DNA from: Prototheca cutis
Taxonomy: Eukaryota; Chlorophyta; Trebouxiophyceae; Chlorellales; Chlorellaceae
Reading direction: 5' to 3'
DNA length: 64,000 nucleotides
Assembly: GCA_002897115.2 (NCBI GenBank)
Contig: BCIH01000003.1
Coordinates: 1,445,677-1,509,676, forward strand
The notes beneath the pieces were generated by a model. That model was not told where the DNA came from, searched no databases, and worked only from the letters and a program-made list of their open reading frames with translations. Positions within the stretch are counted from its first letter, which is position 1. Each line of letters begins with the position of its first letter. The translations under genes were made by a program, and so were the position numbers. Below, in pieces: positions 22,724 through 34,388 of the stretch.

Positions 22724-24958
22724 ATGGGTTCGAAGGGGATCGCAGTCCTGGTCCTGCTGGCCGTGAGCTTGGCGAGCTTCTCCTCGAGGTACGCGAGCGA
22801 GTATGCGATTTGCTGCTTGGTCCACCTTGAACACATCCACGCCAAGTTGCCATGCATTATTTATTATCGTTGTTTCATATGGAGGCTCGTTATGCAGGCA
22901 TGGAGTGCAGGCCGCGCCCGGGCCCCCTCCACCTCCATGCGAGTGCCATTGCCCACCGCCGCCCCCCGTCGAGGGTGGCCAGGGGACCCCACCGCCCGGC
23001 AACGCCCCACAGTGCATTGGCGTGGCTTACGATGGCTTTCTGTCCGGTTGCATCCTCTGGGAGGGAGAGAACGAGGACGAATATGACGTCGACGACGTTC
23101 GCGGCGCCGTCATCAGGGGCTCGTTCCAGCTGGACACGACGCAGCTGTCCGGCAATCTGTACATCCTGCCCTCGTCAATCTCCCTCCGGAACAGCCTGGT
23201 ACGCCTGTAGGTTGATTCATGTTGCCGGGTTGAGGATGGTGCTCCCGCTTTACCTGCATGTGCCTTGAGCTGCACAGGCGAAAAGCCATTTCGTGTGGGC
23301 TTCTGAGTTGCTCGGAACCCCCGGCATGCACCGCAATGCTGCTTCACGGGGAGGAGATGTTCGGGCCAACAGCTGGCACAGTAATTTCAAAACCCACAGG
23401 CCAATTCCGTGGACGACACGAACGTCTGCTTCGACACGGCCACCATGTATGCGGAGACGCTGCCGCTGGCCGCGCCGCAACCAGAGACCTGCGCCACCAA
23501 CATCACCATCAGCCCCCTGTCCACGGTGGAAGTCTACTCTGGAATCCCCCGCCAGGCACTGCGCCTCTCGCTGGGCCTCCCTTCAGAAATCCCTACCGCC
23601 TACAATGCTTACTCGGTGAGCCCATACTAGGCTTGCTGGGGTGGGGGTGTATTGGAGATTGGGCTTACAGGCAGGCAAGCTCCAATGATGTCCCCTCCCA
23701 TTCTCCCATCCCAGGCGGCGATGCTGGGCAGCTCCGGCGCGCTGCTGGAGATGGGCGCCGAAATCAGCATCAAGAACGTCGTGCTGTCTTCCCTTGCTGC
23801 CTTCAATTTGACCAATGATGACGACGATTACCAGGAGGCACGTGCAGGGATTGTTGTTTTCTGTTGGAGCCAGCATCAGCTCTTGCAGTAGCTCCTCGCT
23901 TTTAGGTGTGGGCCGTGTCCTTGGGCGCATCATCCCCTCTCCAGTGGAACAGTCTCCATTGGCATAGCACCCCCGTACAGTCAGAACAGTCAATTATCCC
24001 TAATATACCCCCACGCAGGCTGCCCGGGTCCTGNTCCAGTCCATTGGCTACAGCATCACAGGTGATGGCGAGCAGCGGCGCCGTCTGCTCACGCTGCCAG
24101 AGCTGACACTAGCCGACTCAAACTCTATGGCCCAGTTCCTGTCCGCCATGGCAACCACATTCGGCTCCTCCATCTCGCAGCAGCAGCTGCAGGTATGTCG
24201 TTTGTTGTGTTGGGGGCCGGAGGGCAGGAAGAAGGGTGTCAGGCCCCATTATGCAGGGGAATCCGCTCGTGCACCTGGTGCCATCTCCATACCAGATCAC
24301 TCCAAATACAACCCAGCGCGCATAAGATCCCCCGTCCCACATCCACACAGGCTGTGGCGAGTGCCGTGAGCGCAATGAACACTATCCTGCAGACGGCGGG
24401 GACGTCCATGTTGCAACTGCAGGCGGCCAACCAAGTCGTCCATGCCTACCTTTTGCCAGCCATCGACCAGCTGGTGCAGGGCACCATGTCACTGACCGAA
24501 TTTAGTGCCGCCACCAACCAGGCCACGCTGCAGACGGTGGCTGACTCTACCTCCCTCCACGGAACCCTCTATGGCATTCCCAGCCCTGGGTCGGACGACA
24601 TGCCGCCGCCACCGCTGAACATGCCGCCCACCGACTCAGAAGACAGCAACAATGGCCGCTTGATTGGTGGCCTGGTCGGAGGTGAGAAGGCACCAGCATC
24701 TGGTCATTGGGAATGCAGAATATCTGCGTGCAATGCACTTGGGTGCATGGCCGTGTGTGCTTGTTGGAAGAAGCCGAGACTCTGGGCACATGCCACTCGA
24801 ATCACGCGCCCATCATGGTCACATCGCTTCCCCCAGGCCTGGTCGGCGGTGCGCTGGTCGTGGCGGCCGTGGCCGCCATTTGGTATATCACGCGCCGCAC
24901 TCCTGACAAGTCCAGCTTCTGCACCACGGAATCGGGCAGGCTGCAGTGGCTGGGTTAA
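22724..24958 (+). CDS. Type I membrane protein with Cys/Pro-rich ectodomain
   Basis: Seven exons: 22724-22788, 22898-23198, 23400-23615, 23715-23837, 24019-24192, 24351-24681 and 24837-24958, giving 443 residues. Exon 1 is a signal peptide (MGSKGIAVLVLLAVSLASF). Then PCECHCPPPPP leads an ectodomain of about 350 residues with several Cys, an N-glycosylation-like NITIS, an acidic patch (NDDDDYQE) and helical Gln/Ala-rich segments (QLQAANQVVHAYLL). A glycine-rich helix GALVVAAVAAIWYI near residue 410 is the single membrane span, followed by RRTPDKSS, so the tail is cytosolic. The domain was not recognised. It may be a wall-linked surface protein. The intron after exon 4 appears to open with GC (GCACGT); no GT site keeps the frame. 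A TGTAA lies 160 bases downstream. Confidence 0.8.
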
Positions 24959-25116
24959 TACAGACAAACATCCATCCAACCTGAAAAACGATTGGATTTC
25001 TATAGATTTTCCCGTCTCGACACCAAACCCACGATAGCACAGTCACCCCTCCCGTTCGGGCCTGGGCGCCCCGACCAGACGTCTGAAACCTGGCACAACC
25101 GCCGAATTCTTTCTGT

Positions 25117-25121
25117 TGTAA
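25117..25121 (+). terminator. TGTAA poly(A) signal of the type I membrane protein gene
   Basis: TGTAA about 160 bases downstream of the stop codon at 24958, within the convergent 24959-25304 gap, in which nothing else is visible. Confidence 0.5.
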
Positions 25122-25304
25122 AGCTTGGATCCACGGCCTGCCGTGACATTCACCGTCAGAGTTGCAGCATAGTCTTGCACAGCGGTGTGCGTCATGGGAG
25201 GAGGGGGTTGTTGATCTGGATTTGGTAAACATGCAAGTCAGGGATCGGCAGAGGTTCATGGAGGCAAGCAAATACATGGCATGACCATTCTGAACGATCC
25301 AGGG

Positions 25305-27531
25305 TCAAGGAGCCTGAGGCCGGTGCAGCTTTGCCAGCTCGGCCGCAATCTCAGTCAGTGACAGGCCTTCAAATGTGTGGGCCGTCCCGCCGTCCACGCT
25401 GGCTGTGATGATGTCATGATCTCGGTCTGGCCAGGTTGCTGCCAGGCTCAGCGCTGCCCTTTGCACCTGTTGCAGCTAGGGGAGGGTCGCGGTGGGTTTG
25501 GTTCGAGGCCTCACACGCACTCTGAACACTCATGCATGCACGCGGGGAAAAATGTCCCGCCCCCCTCCCTTGCACAGTCTGCGGAGCACAGTGCAGAGGC
25601 ATCCCCGTTGCACTGCACAGGCATCAACCGACAACAGGTCCACCGTACCTGGCTCAGGCTCAAATTGGCAGCACGGAGAGTGGGATCCGTTGTGGAGGCT
25701 GCCGGGCAGCTGGACAGCAGTGCCTGCCGGTGCCGATGGCCGGCAACCGCCTGCACCACGGCCCCCACCTGTGTCGACAGGTGCATAGGGAGCTTGGTTT
25801 TTCAGGGGGTTTAGAAAAGACAAGATCATGCTGCCAACATGACTGCACCTGTAATGGAACACCCAATCCGCGCACACTGACTACCCTTGCCAGCAGATGT
25901 GTGTGGGGGGGGGAGAGAGGGAAGGGCAGCTTGGCCCGAAACAAACAAGTAAACAAATACACGCACCACTTCTGGGAGTGGCCTGCCGGCGATTTCGGGA
26001 AGTGACACGTCAGCAACTGCTGGAGACAGCTGTACTTGCTGTACCAGGGCGGTTGCCTCTGGTGGCTGATGCAGCGTCACCTCCGCCTCGGCTTGAACTT
26101 CAGTGGAGGGCAGATTTGACAGGGCAGCTAAACCCCCAGGGGCCACCGCGACGGTGGGGTACCCGATCTGCAGACCCAGCACCAGGCCAGTCGGGGTGAA
26201 ACGAAGGATCCGAACGCCCGTAAATGCCGTACAAAGCTCGGCCGCCGCCAAACACCTGTTTGTTTGTTCAATGGGGGGTTTGTTTGTATCGGGAGGGGGA
26301 ATGGGTGTGTTTGTGTGCTGTTTGGAAGCTGCATGTCATCTTGGGGGAACCCCCCCAAGAAACACGCACCAGTCCTGGATGCTCTCGTCGCGGCCCTGGG
26401 CGGCTTGTTGTGCGGCCTTTCCCTGAGCGACACGTGCGGCGGCTTGCTGCAAGTCGGCCGACGCCTGGAGCACGGAAATCTCGGCGTGCAGCGCCGCTTC
26501 GGCCGCCTCTGCGTCCTCTGCTGTCGCGGCGAGAGAAGCCAGCTCCGTCTCGAGACCCCGGGCCTCTTCCTCTGCAGCCGCCAGCCGCCGGCGCAGCTCC
26601 TCAGCTTCGTGTTCAATGGCCTCGGCCGCTTTGCCAGACGGCGCATTGCTGCCTGTTGCACTGTCCTCAGCTTCGGCTTCAGCAAGTTCGGCATCCAGCG
26701 CGGCCAGGCGTGCCAGCAGGGCCGGCGCCCTGCGTGAAGCCTCGTCCCGTCCCGCGCACACAGCCTCGATCAGGGCCTCGATTTCAGCAACCAGCGCGCC
26801 GTTGTNGGCCTTGATGCCCCGCAGCCGGCCCAGCGTCTGGTCCACCTCGGCCTCAAACGCCGCCAGCTGCTCATGCTCATCGCCACTGGGGAAACCCTCC
26901 ATCAGCGCTGTGCGCATAGGCGTGGGTTGTTTTGATTGCTTATTGTTGCTGTTGCTGCTGCTGTTGTCGTTGTGTGGGTGGCTGGGTGGCTGGGTGGGTG
27001 TGTGCACCTCCCGACGAAAGATCAACAGGGCAGCAGCACACAGACCGAGTCAAACTGCAGGCCAGCAGCAAGATCTGCACCACATCAACAGCCATCCGTC
27101 GCACAGGTGATGAAGGACTCCTTGACTTCAAAGTGAAGAAAGGAGTTTTTGACGCTGCCAAACTGACGCTTGAGGCGGCGCAGGCCGGCTTCTCCCACGT
27201 CCTCCGACATGGCCCTGGCCGCGCTCTCCACGTCCTCAAACCTCTTACTGCATGCAGCCTGCACGGCTGCCACCGCCCTGCATGGATTGAGTGAAGTTGT
27301 TGTGGGGCTGGAAACATGGAACTTGGACAAGGCACATGTCGTTTTTCCTCAGGCCCACGCACGTCACTGGTCCTCGTTGTCGCCACACCTGTGCAGAGAT
27401 TCTGAGGTGGGATGGTCCAGGGCCTCGGCCAGGGCCACTTCGGGATCCACGAGCTCCTGCCCGCCATGGCGATGGGGAGTCGTCCCAAAATTCAACTTTT
27501 TTGTGACCGCGATCGAGTCTGTTTGTGCCAT
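25305..27531 (-). CDS. Coiled-coil protein with C-terminal globular domain, kinetochore-like (unassigned)
   Basis: Six exons (27531-27389, 27277-27105, 26907-26370, 26255-25967, 25768-25649, 25466-25305) splice in phase to 474 residues. The N-terminal 105 residues include FGTTPHRHGG and a conserved-looking helix LRRLKRQFGSVKNSFLHFEVKESF. Exon 3 encodes a long Glu/Ala coiled coil (about residues 106-285) ending in DESIQDW. The C-terminal part starts with a short segment GVRILRFTPTGLVLGLQI and could be an RWD-like fold. A layout of N-terminal tip, coiled coil and small globular end is typical of outer-kinetochore proteins (Sos7, Spc24/25 type), and the phrase around QFGSVKNSFLHFEVKE recalls Sos7. 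This is a weak inference from memory; the exon model itself is much firmer than the function. Confidence 0.72.
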
Positions 27532-28414
27532 CGTGCTCCTCGTGCTCCGACACCCGGACTCAAAGGCTTGGCAGCGGGGAGCGCCACCTCTCAGCCCGGT
27601 GCCCGATCAGAAGGTCGCCTGCACCTGTTCTGATTCTCAACCGTCTTTCTGAAGCTCGTCGCAGGTTCTGCATGCTCGCTGAAGAAGGGCAAGGCTTGCC
27701 CTGCGATGCCTCTGTTGGCTGTCGGGGAAGGACCCCCGAGTTCATAAAAATGTTTTCTAGATCTCATCTGGGCGCGGCCTTGCCGCAGGACCTTTTGCTG
27801 CTTGGCGCTGTTCTGTGGCACAGTTACCGCATTTGCAAGCAATCTAGATCTTCCATCCCAGCACATGCAAGACAGACTGTGTTGCAGACATGCATTGAAA
27901 GTTGTTCGTCTGTTGCTGGGCCAATGCAGACCAGCTGCCAGCGCCCCCCTGCCACTATGACAATCCCATAACCTTCTCCATTATCACAGTTGATACCCGC
28001 AACATTGAGCTACGTTATAACCATACACTGCGATTTTGTCGCTTTGTGGAGGACGTGAAATTGTGAAATCTCTGTCTGCTTGCTTGCGTGGCATCTTGTT
28101 TCTGTCCAGCCGCGTCAGGCCGACCCTTGGGACTTCCCAATTCCGTGACGTGTCCCGATTAAAAATATCTTATCCACCAGAAGCCAGGAGAGATCGGCAC
28201 GCGGGGACTCAGGATCTCATATGAACATCTGCGGGGCGGATAGTTGCCAGAAAAGGTCGTCTGCACTCCTGTTCTATTGTGGGTCACAACCCTGACCGCT
28301 CGCTGCGACCCACACGGCTCCCCAGGTCCTTGCCGAGGGGCACTGCGACTTTCCGACAGCGCCAGCGTCCTTGCCCGTGAACTCCTGCACCCATCCCAGG
28401 ATAATCGAGCTACA
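27532..28414. promoter_or_regulatory. Divergent promoter region
   Basis: About 880 bases separating the minus-strand coiled-coil gene from the Mpo1-like gene. The section 27950-28060 is AT-richer. No gene or repeat recognised. Confidence 0.5.
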
Positions 28415-29372
28415 ATGTTGGGATTCAACTTCAACCTGCGCGACCAGCTGACCTTTTACGGCAGCTACCATCACAACATTTGGAACCAGCTCGTCCACTT
28501 CATCTTTGTGCCCCTCATCTTCTGGACCGCTGGGGTCTGGCTGGCCTACACCCCCGAGCTCTTCCACATCGACTGGGCTGGGAAACTGGGGCCCGATGCC
28601 CCGCACTGGGCCCTTGTCCTTGCCTCGTAAGTAGCAGTGGGTGGAGGGCCTAGGTGGGGGCTGGGGCGTTGAGAATTTGAAGGGCATGGGGGGATACCCC
28701 CCTGCTGGACCATGTCATCCCGGCCCTAGATAGCCTCGGGAACCCCAGCAAAGGCAACATTGCTTTGGGAACCCCAGTGACTCCCAACATCCCCCCCCCC
28801 CTCTTCCACGACCTGCTCCAGGTGTGCCCTGTACAACTGGACATTTGTGATGTCGATGGGCTACTCGCTGTACTACCTGGCCCTCGAGCCCGTTGCCGGC
28901 CTGACGTGGGCCCTGTGCATCGGCGTGCCCAGCTGGCTGGGCGCGGAGGCCTTCCGCCAGGCCGTGCCCCACGCCTGGGCCTGGGCGCTGGCCATCCACG
29001 TGTTTGCCTGGTTCATGCAGATCGTGCCGGGCCACACCTGGGCCGAACGGCGAAAGCCCGCCCTTACCGACTCGTTCGCACAGGTCGGTGTCTGAATTTT
29101 GCTTTTTGTTAATTTTTTTGTTCTGTTTCATTTGTGGGTTTCTGGGGGGGGGGGGGGTGATTTGCCAGAGGCAAGTGTGGACTCTTCCTCAACTCTCCAG
29201 TGTCCCCCCCCACACACAGAGCCTGGTTCTGGCGCCTCTCTTTGTCTGGTTTGAGCTGCTGTTCCTGCTGGGTTACAGACCGAGCCTGAAGGCGGACATC
29301 GACCGCACGATCACCGCCAACATCGCCGCACACCGGGCAGCCCAGGAGCCCCTGCTCGCCGCCTCTGGATGA
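28415..29372 (+). CDS. Mpo1-like membrane protein (DUF962, YGL010w family)
   Basis: Exons 28415-28626, 28822-29083 and 29220-29372 give 208 residues. The N-terminus LRDQLTFYGSYHHNIWNQLVHFIFVPLIF carries the Y-x3-H...N-x3-H-x2-(G/F)-x-P signature of the family, with histidines thought to bind iron. About four hydrophobic spans follow, including WALCIGVPSWLGAEAF, and a further His pair lies in IHVFAWFMQIVPGHTW. Yeast Mpo1 is a dioxygenase that shortens 2-hydroxy fatty acids made during phytosphingosine breakdown; plant relatives are of the same size. All motif positions agree with that family. Activity in this alga is inferred. Introns contain a C11 tract near the first acceptor and a G14 tract in the second. 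Confidence 0.9.
29144..29157. repeat. G14 homopolymer in Mpo1-like intron 2
   Basis: Fourteen consecutive G inside the intron 29084-29219. Confidence 0.9.
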
Positions 29373-29830
29373 GTGTTGTGCCGGCGGTTCGCGTCCCTCC
29401 ACCCCCACATGCACCGACGTGTCATCCTCGAAGAATGTGCTGCAAAGAGATCCAGGCACCTTTGATCCCGCAATCCATCGCTTGCACCCCCTGCGCCGCC
29501 GGATTTTGTCGTCTACCTGTGCATGTTGGGAAATGGCTCTCTGTGCCGCGTTAATATTTGTCCGTCTTGGACGATGCAGTTTTGATATGCGATTATGGTC
29601 TGATTGTGAAATCTGCTCCCTACCCATGCTTTCTCAAAGCGCAAGGCTCCGAGATGGATAGGCGGCCGGGAATTTAGGTGACGGGGCGTTAATGACAGTT
29701 CTTGCAACGCCGACACCCCGCCAAATCCAACAGCTATCGCAGCAAGCCAATCCCCTTCATCATGCTCTCGATTATGCGNGCAAATATGTGACTGCGCGTG
29801 CGATTGCTCGGCGTCGGTGTGGATCGGGCC
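29373..29830. promoter_or_regulatory. Intergenic upstream of GT61 gene
   Basis: About 460 bases between two plus-strand genes. No TGTAA, TATA or other element was identified. Confidence 0.5.
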
Positions 29831-31017
29831 ATGGGAGGCAGCCCGAGGGGGGCCGGCCGAGCCATGGCCTGGCGCCGGCGGTTCGCTCTCGGGCAGGACC
29901 ACGTCATGATGCTCATCGTGGTGCGCCTGGGTGGACTGTGTGTTCATCGCCACCTGACTCCTGCACTGTTCATGCCGGCATCGGCGACAGCTCTGTGGGT
30001 GGATGAATGCGTCGATTGACAGCTCCGGAGGCCCCCCTCCTCACACACATCACGCCCCCCAGCCCCACCCCAGATTGGCCTGTTCCTGGTCGGCTGCTTT
30101 ACCCTGAAGATGCCCCAGCCTCATGGTCGCAGCTTGCTTCAGGAGGAGGAGGTCGTCCCCCCCGCATCGGCCTACTGCGAGGCGCACTTTGGCTATCCGT
30201 GGCTGCACGCGTGGGCAGCCACCACACAAGACCTGTGCACTCCAGTCATGAGTGNCGCCCCTGGATCGATCGCTTCCCGTGTGACCTGTCGGTCATGGGT
30301 GGACGAGCACATGCCCGCGGCATCTGCACCGCACGCCCTTTGCGATGCACACAACCTGCTGCTGCGGCCGGGGAAGGCCGTCCGGGCACGGTGCCCCAAG
30401 CACCGGCCAGGGTACCTGTGCACAATGCTGGGGTACCACCGCTACCCGCCAGGGTCATTCGCGGNAGCCTGTGCGTGGCCAAAGGTCAACCTTTCGGAGT
30501 TTAGCGCTGACCACTTGCGGGACATCTTCGAGTCCGTATCCGCCGGCCAGGGCGCGGAGCTGCGTGATGTGGACGAGAAGATGTCTCATCGGGAACAAGA
30601 GGCGGATGGCGGCGTCGACGGCGCGGCCAAGTCCCGCCGCCAACTTGTGCAAACTCCTACGCTGTTTATTACGAGGGAGACAGGAGAGCACGCCAACCTG
30701 TACCACACTCTGACCGACGCGATGAACGCATTCCTCACGCTGCGTGTGCTGGGCTGGAACAGCTGGGCATTGCTGATAGCGGATGAGCACCCTCCTGGCC
30801 CGTTTGACGAGTTATGGCGCCGGCTACACCGCCGGGGCGGTGCTGTGGGCAGGGTGGGGGATGGCGGCAATGTTCCAGCCCTGCCGAGGCTCTCCGACCT
30901 CGATGTAAGATTTTTTTTTTTTTTTGGGGGGGGGGGGGGTCCCTGTNCTCGTGGAGTGGGCACTGTGCGTATATGCCCAGGAACCTGCCTGTTGTGCCGC
31001 TGCAAAACTTCCAATAC

Positions 31018-31084
<67 letters not shown>

Positions 31085-31913
31085 TTGCAGCCTGGACGTG
31101 AGTACCTGTACGAGGCGATTGCATTCTCACCCCCGGGGTACAGCTCGCTGCTCTACGCGGATCTGTATGCGGCAGCCAGCTGTCCCGAGCGGACGCAGCT
31201 GTTTGCCGATCTTCGTGCNTTCTTGCTGGGTCTGTTTGACCCCGACAAAGCTGTGTTGGGCCGGGGGTATGCTGGCCACGCCAAGAAGCAGCTGGAGATC
31301 CTGCTCATCACACGGCAGCCCACCCGTCGCCGGCCCCACGTGCCCCGGCAACTCGGCAATGAGGGGGAGCTTCTAGAAGCCCTGGGTGCTGTTCCACCAG
31401 TACGAGGCCGTGCGATCACTGCACGACTCGTGGACTTTGCAGCTCTGCCGCTCGACCTGCAGCTGGAAACGGTGGCGCGGGCAGATCTGGTCGTCGGCAT
31501 GCACGGAGCGGGGCTGGCGCATGCACTGCTGGCCCCCCCCGGTGCGGCGGTACTGGAGCTCTGGCCGCAGCCCGAGGGCGTTTGGCGCTGCTATGAACAT
31601 TTTGCTGCCTGGGCAGGCCTACACTACGGGTGAGCATTTGTGGTATTGTGGTTTGTGCCAAGAAGATTTGCGGGACCTGAGATCATGCCATCTGGAATGT
31701 GCGATACACAAAAAGGGGGAACCCACGGCAAGGCATTGACTCAAATTTCACTAAATTCCACCCTGCTTCAGCCGATGGGCCAACGAGGATCCGGAGCGCC
31801 ACATGACCCATGGCGGCGGTGATGTGACGTTTGTTGATGCTGCTGCCGTTGCCTCGTTGGCGCAACAGCTGCTGGAGCGAGCAGTAGATGCAGCGCTGGC
31901 TGCCGCGAGCTGA
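29831..31913 (+). CDS. GT61 family glycosyltransferase (type II Golgi enzyme)
   Basis: Exons 29831-29920, 30074-30904, 31091-31629 and 31772-31913 give 533 residues. The first exon and start of the second encode a short basic N-terminus and a signal anchor (HVMMLIVIGLFLVGCFTLK), as in type II Golgi enzymes. The catalytic domain has the DUF563/GT61 pattern: ETGEHANLYHTLTDAMNAF early, and VVGMHGAGLAHALLAPPGA followed by VLELWP near the end. GT61 members add xylose, arabinose or GlcNAc to wall polysaccharides, N-glycans or Ser/Thr residues; which one here is unknown. The second intron (186 bases, with T15G14 and a CA array) is a multiple of three and has no stop in frame, so its retention would still give an open product. 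Two codons contain N. Confidence 0.88.
30911..30939. repeat. T15G14 tract in GT61 intron 2
   Basis: Fifteen T followed by fourteen G six bases after the donor GTAAGA. Confidence 0.9.
31021..31083. repeat. (AC)31 microsatellite in GT61 intron 2
   Basis: Uninterrupted AC array of about 63 bases ending seven bases before the acceptor at 31090. Confidence 0.97.
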
Positions 31914-32310
31914 ACTGTGGCGTGATGGCCTGTGCGACCGCGGACGATGCCAAGTCTGGCGCGGACGTGGTTGGGGTCGTCACAAGGAAAATGACCTGTT
32001 CGACAGGTGGCAAACTTGACACAGCACATCAGGCGTTGCTGCACAATGCCTACATGCAAATAACAACAACGCTGCTGCAGCTGTTGGAGTATTTCTTGTG
32101 CCCTTTGTGGCGATTTTGTCCCATCTCATGCTGTCATGATAGTAGGTCTCTGTGTGGTACCTTCTCTGTGAACTGATGCGCTTGCAACCCGTCTTCTACA
32201 AAAACCAAAAAAAACCTTCCTCCTCTCTGACTGTCTGCAGCCACCCCCACACTGTCGAACACTTCAGCACTGCCTGGCATTCCCTCAAGAACGGCTCATT
32301 GATTGCTCAG
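31914..32310. other. Convergent 3' region of GT61 and Nudix genes
   Basis: About 400 bases between facing stop codons. No clear TGTAA on either strand and no gene. Confidence 0.5.
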
Positions 32311-33125
32311 TTAGGAGGATGTTTCTTGACATGGGGGACACGCAGCGTGAGCGCTGTCCAATTGCACGTCGCCATCAAGCCAGCACTGCAGCCACCCGAG
32401 GCTGGCTCCCTCTGCCAGGATCCAGGCAGTGAAATTTTCAGGATTTCGCCGCACCTCTTCGCTCAAATCTTGGACAGCTGTCCAGCGCGTGGCCTGCACT
32501 TCGGCCTCGTCAATGCTCAGAGCCGGCGGCTCTGAGCAGCGCAGCAGGTAACTCTGGACCAGTTCCTTGTCGTGGAAATCCGGCGCCACGAGATCCCGCA
32601 TGTGGGTCGGTGCCAGGGGACCCTCAAGATCGGCAGGGGATGCGCGGACGCCGAGCTCCTCCTCCAAACCCCGGACAGCTGCCTGTGGGATGGACATCAC
32701 CGCAGTGGCAGTGATGCAATCTGAGGAGGCACCTAAAACCTCGCATTCATTGAAGCACATTGCATTGCGTGGCGTATTTATCGTGTTTGGAGCACTCCCT
32801 GACCACAAGATCATGCAGTGCGAATGACGGGATGCAATGCATGCATCCTATGCTATCCTCTTCCACACAAACTGACCTGGAGGTAGGTCTCCCCTGGCTG
32901 GAGGTGTTCTGCAACAGAGAGATCCCACTGGTTTGGCCCCATGCGTTTTGCAGCGCTGCGCTGCTGCAGCAAGATGCGCCCGTACTTGTCAGCTACCCAG
33001 CAGTACACTGCACGGTGCAACAGGCCCTGGGCGTGGCACACAGCCCGGGGAGCCGTGCCGACAACTTCATCCGCCGGGTTCACCAACTCGAAGACCTCCC
33101 CGTCGGCATCTGCTATCCCCACCAT
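32311..33125 (-). CDS. Nudix hydrolase, IPP-isomerase-like subgroup
   Basis: Two exons, 33125-32877 and 32682-32311, join at phase 0 to 206 residues. The exon junction falls inside the Nudix box: LQPGETYLQ then AAVRGLEEELGV, matching G-x5-E-x7-R-E-x2-E-E-x-G except that the usual Arg-Glu pair reads Arg-Gly (R-G-L-E-E-E). Upstream are HRAVYCWVADKYGRILLQQRS and QWDLSVAEHL, the pattern shared by IPP isomerases and related cytosolic Nudix enzymes such as the Nudix part of plant NUDT3. It probably hydrolyses a nucleoside diphosphate derivative; the substrate is unknown. The start at 33125 is the first ATG in the frame. Confidence 0.87.
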
Positions 33126-33396
33126 GCCCGATGGGCTGGATGATTTAACTTGGCAGTAAACGAGCGTATTAAGTAAAGCTGCACATGTCTTGCTGGTCCC
33201 ATCATGGGAACGACGGGTGGGGACCGTTTGTTTGTCAGGACCAGCTCTCTTGGCAGGGGCCAAGGATTCCGTACTGTTTTTTTCGCAGCCCTTCTCTCCG
33301 GCCGTGCCTGTCAACGACAAATGCAGCGCGACGACCCTGGGTGACATGCGCCTGTGCATTTACCCTTGTATTACCTGGTACAGCATCGTAGATAGG

Positions 33397-34388
33397 ATGA
33401 GCGGCGCCGAGGAAGTGACACCCGAGTCACCAGGTGATCACTTCCGGACAGGGAGGTTGTGGCTTCCTCCTGGGTGCACGCTTGCGGTGCATTGCTGCAG
33501 ATGAGTGATTTTTGAAACTTTCATGCATTGCTCTACCTGTAACAGCGGGCGACGTTGAGGAGGCGGTGGCGGCCGCGGCGGCCAAGGGCAAGGGGAAGGT
33601 TGTGGTCGCCGACGACGAGCCTGCGGCTCGGCCGGCTGGGGACGACGAGGAAGAGGACGATGAGGAGGACGATTTCCAGGTACAATTTGCGTTGATTGGC
33701 AATGCTGTGTTGTTGAGGCGTCGTGCTTTGAGTCCAACAGGGATCCAGCGCTCGCGACATTCATTGGTGACGTCTGTGGTGTCCCAAATACGCACGTACA
33801 CAGGGAGAGGAAGAGGAAGAGGAATTGGAGGATGACGGTGCGCAGCGCGTGCATTGGCGTGCCTGAACATGCGACGCACGCCCTGTGGAATGAATGAGTG
33901 AACGGCTGAGGCGATGCATTCCGCATGCATGCAACCCCCTTGCAGATGACGACGATGGCCTCGAGGATGAGGATGAGGATGAACAGGCGCGTTTGCTTTC
34001 GGCCCAGATTGGGCAGGGTCCTGTGCGATGATTGGGCGTGGCCAGCCGGCGGGCATGCCCAGCCGGACATTCTTCTGTTGACTCCCAGATGGTTGCTTTC
34101 CAATCGGCCACTACATCCGCCCCGCTCACACCCGTAACAACGCGTAACCATACAAACACGCAGGCCGGCGCTGGGCCTTTGTCCAGCGCGTTGAAGAAAC
34201 GGCAACGGTCCGAAGGCGAGGGCGAGGGTCCTGAGGTTATTGCTGGACTGTCCGGCGACGAAGTGGACCCGTCCCTCATCATCCCCGGCGGCCGGAGATC
34301 CCGCCGGGGCCGGCCGTCGGGATCCCTGCCGGCGCAGCCCAAGTACCAGGCGGCGGCTGCGCTGGATAGCGATGAGGACGAGTGGTGA
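33397..34388 (+). CDS. Acidic nuclear-type protein, unassigned
   Basis: Five exons (33397-33433, 33546-33679, 33804-33837, 33946-34022, 34164-34388) join in phase to 168 residues. Residues 45-95 are almost pure Asp/Glu (EEEDDEEDD, EEEEEELEDDD, LEDEDEDE). A basic KKRQR patch follows, then SGDEVDPSLIIPGGRRSRRGRP, and the protein ends with LDSDEDEW. Alternating acidic and basic blocks are typical of histone chaperones and nucleolar or chromatin factors. No family could be assigned. All four introns preserve the acidic reading frame. The gene is divergent from the Nudix gene, 271 bases apart. Confidence 0.75.

Noticed and set aside
27273..27283. CCATGCAGGGC, resembling the MITE terminal repeat, at the coiled-coil gene acceptor, and again near 55099
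   Set aside because: Only 11 bases match, no second end or internal homology is present, and both are explained by a splice acceptor or a start-codon context.
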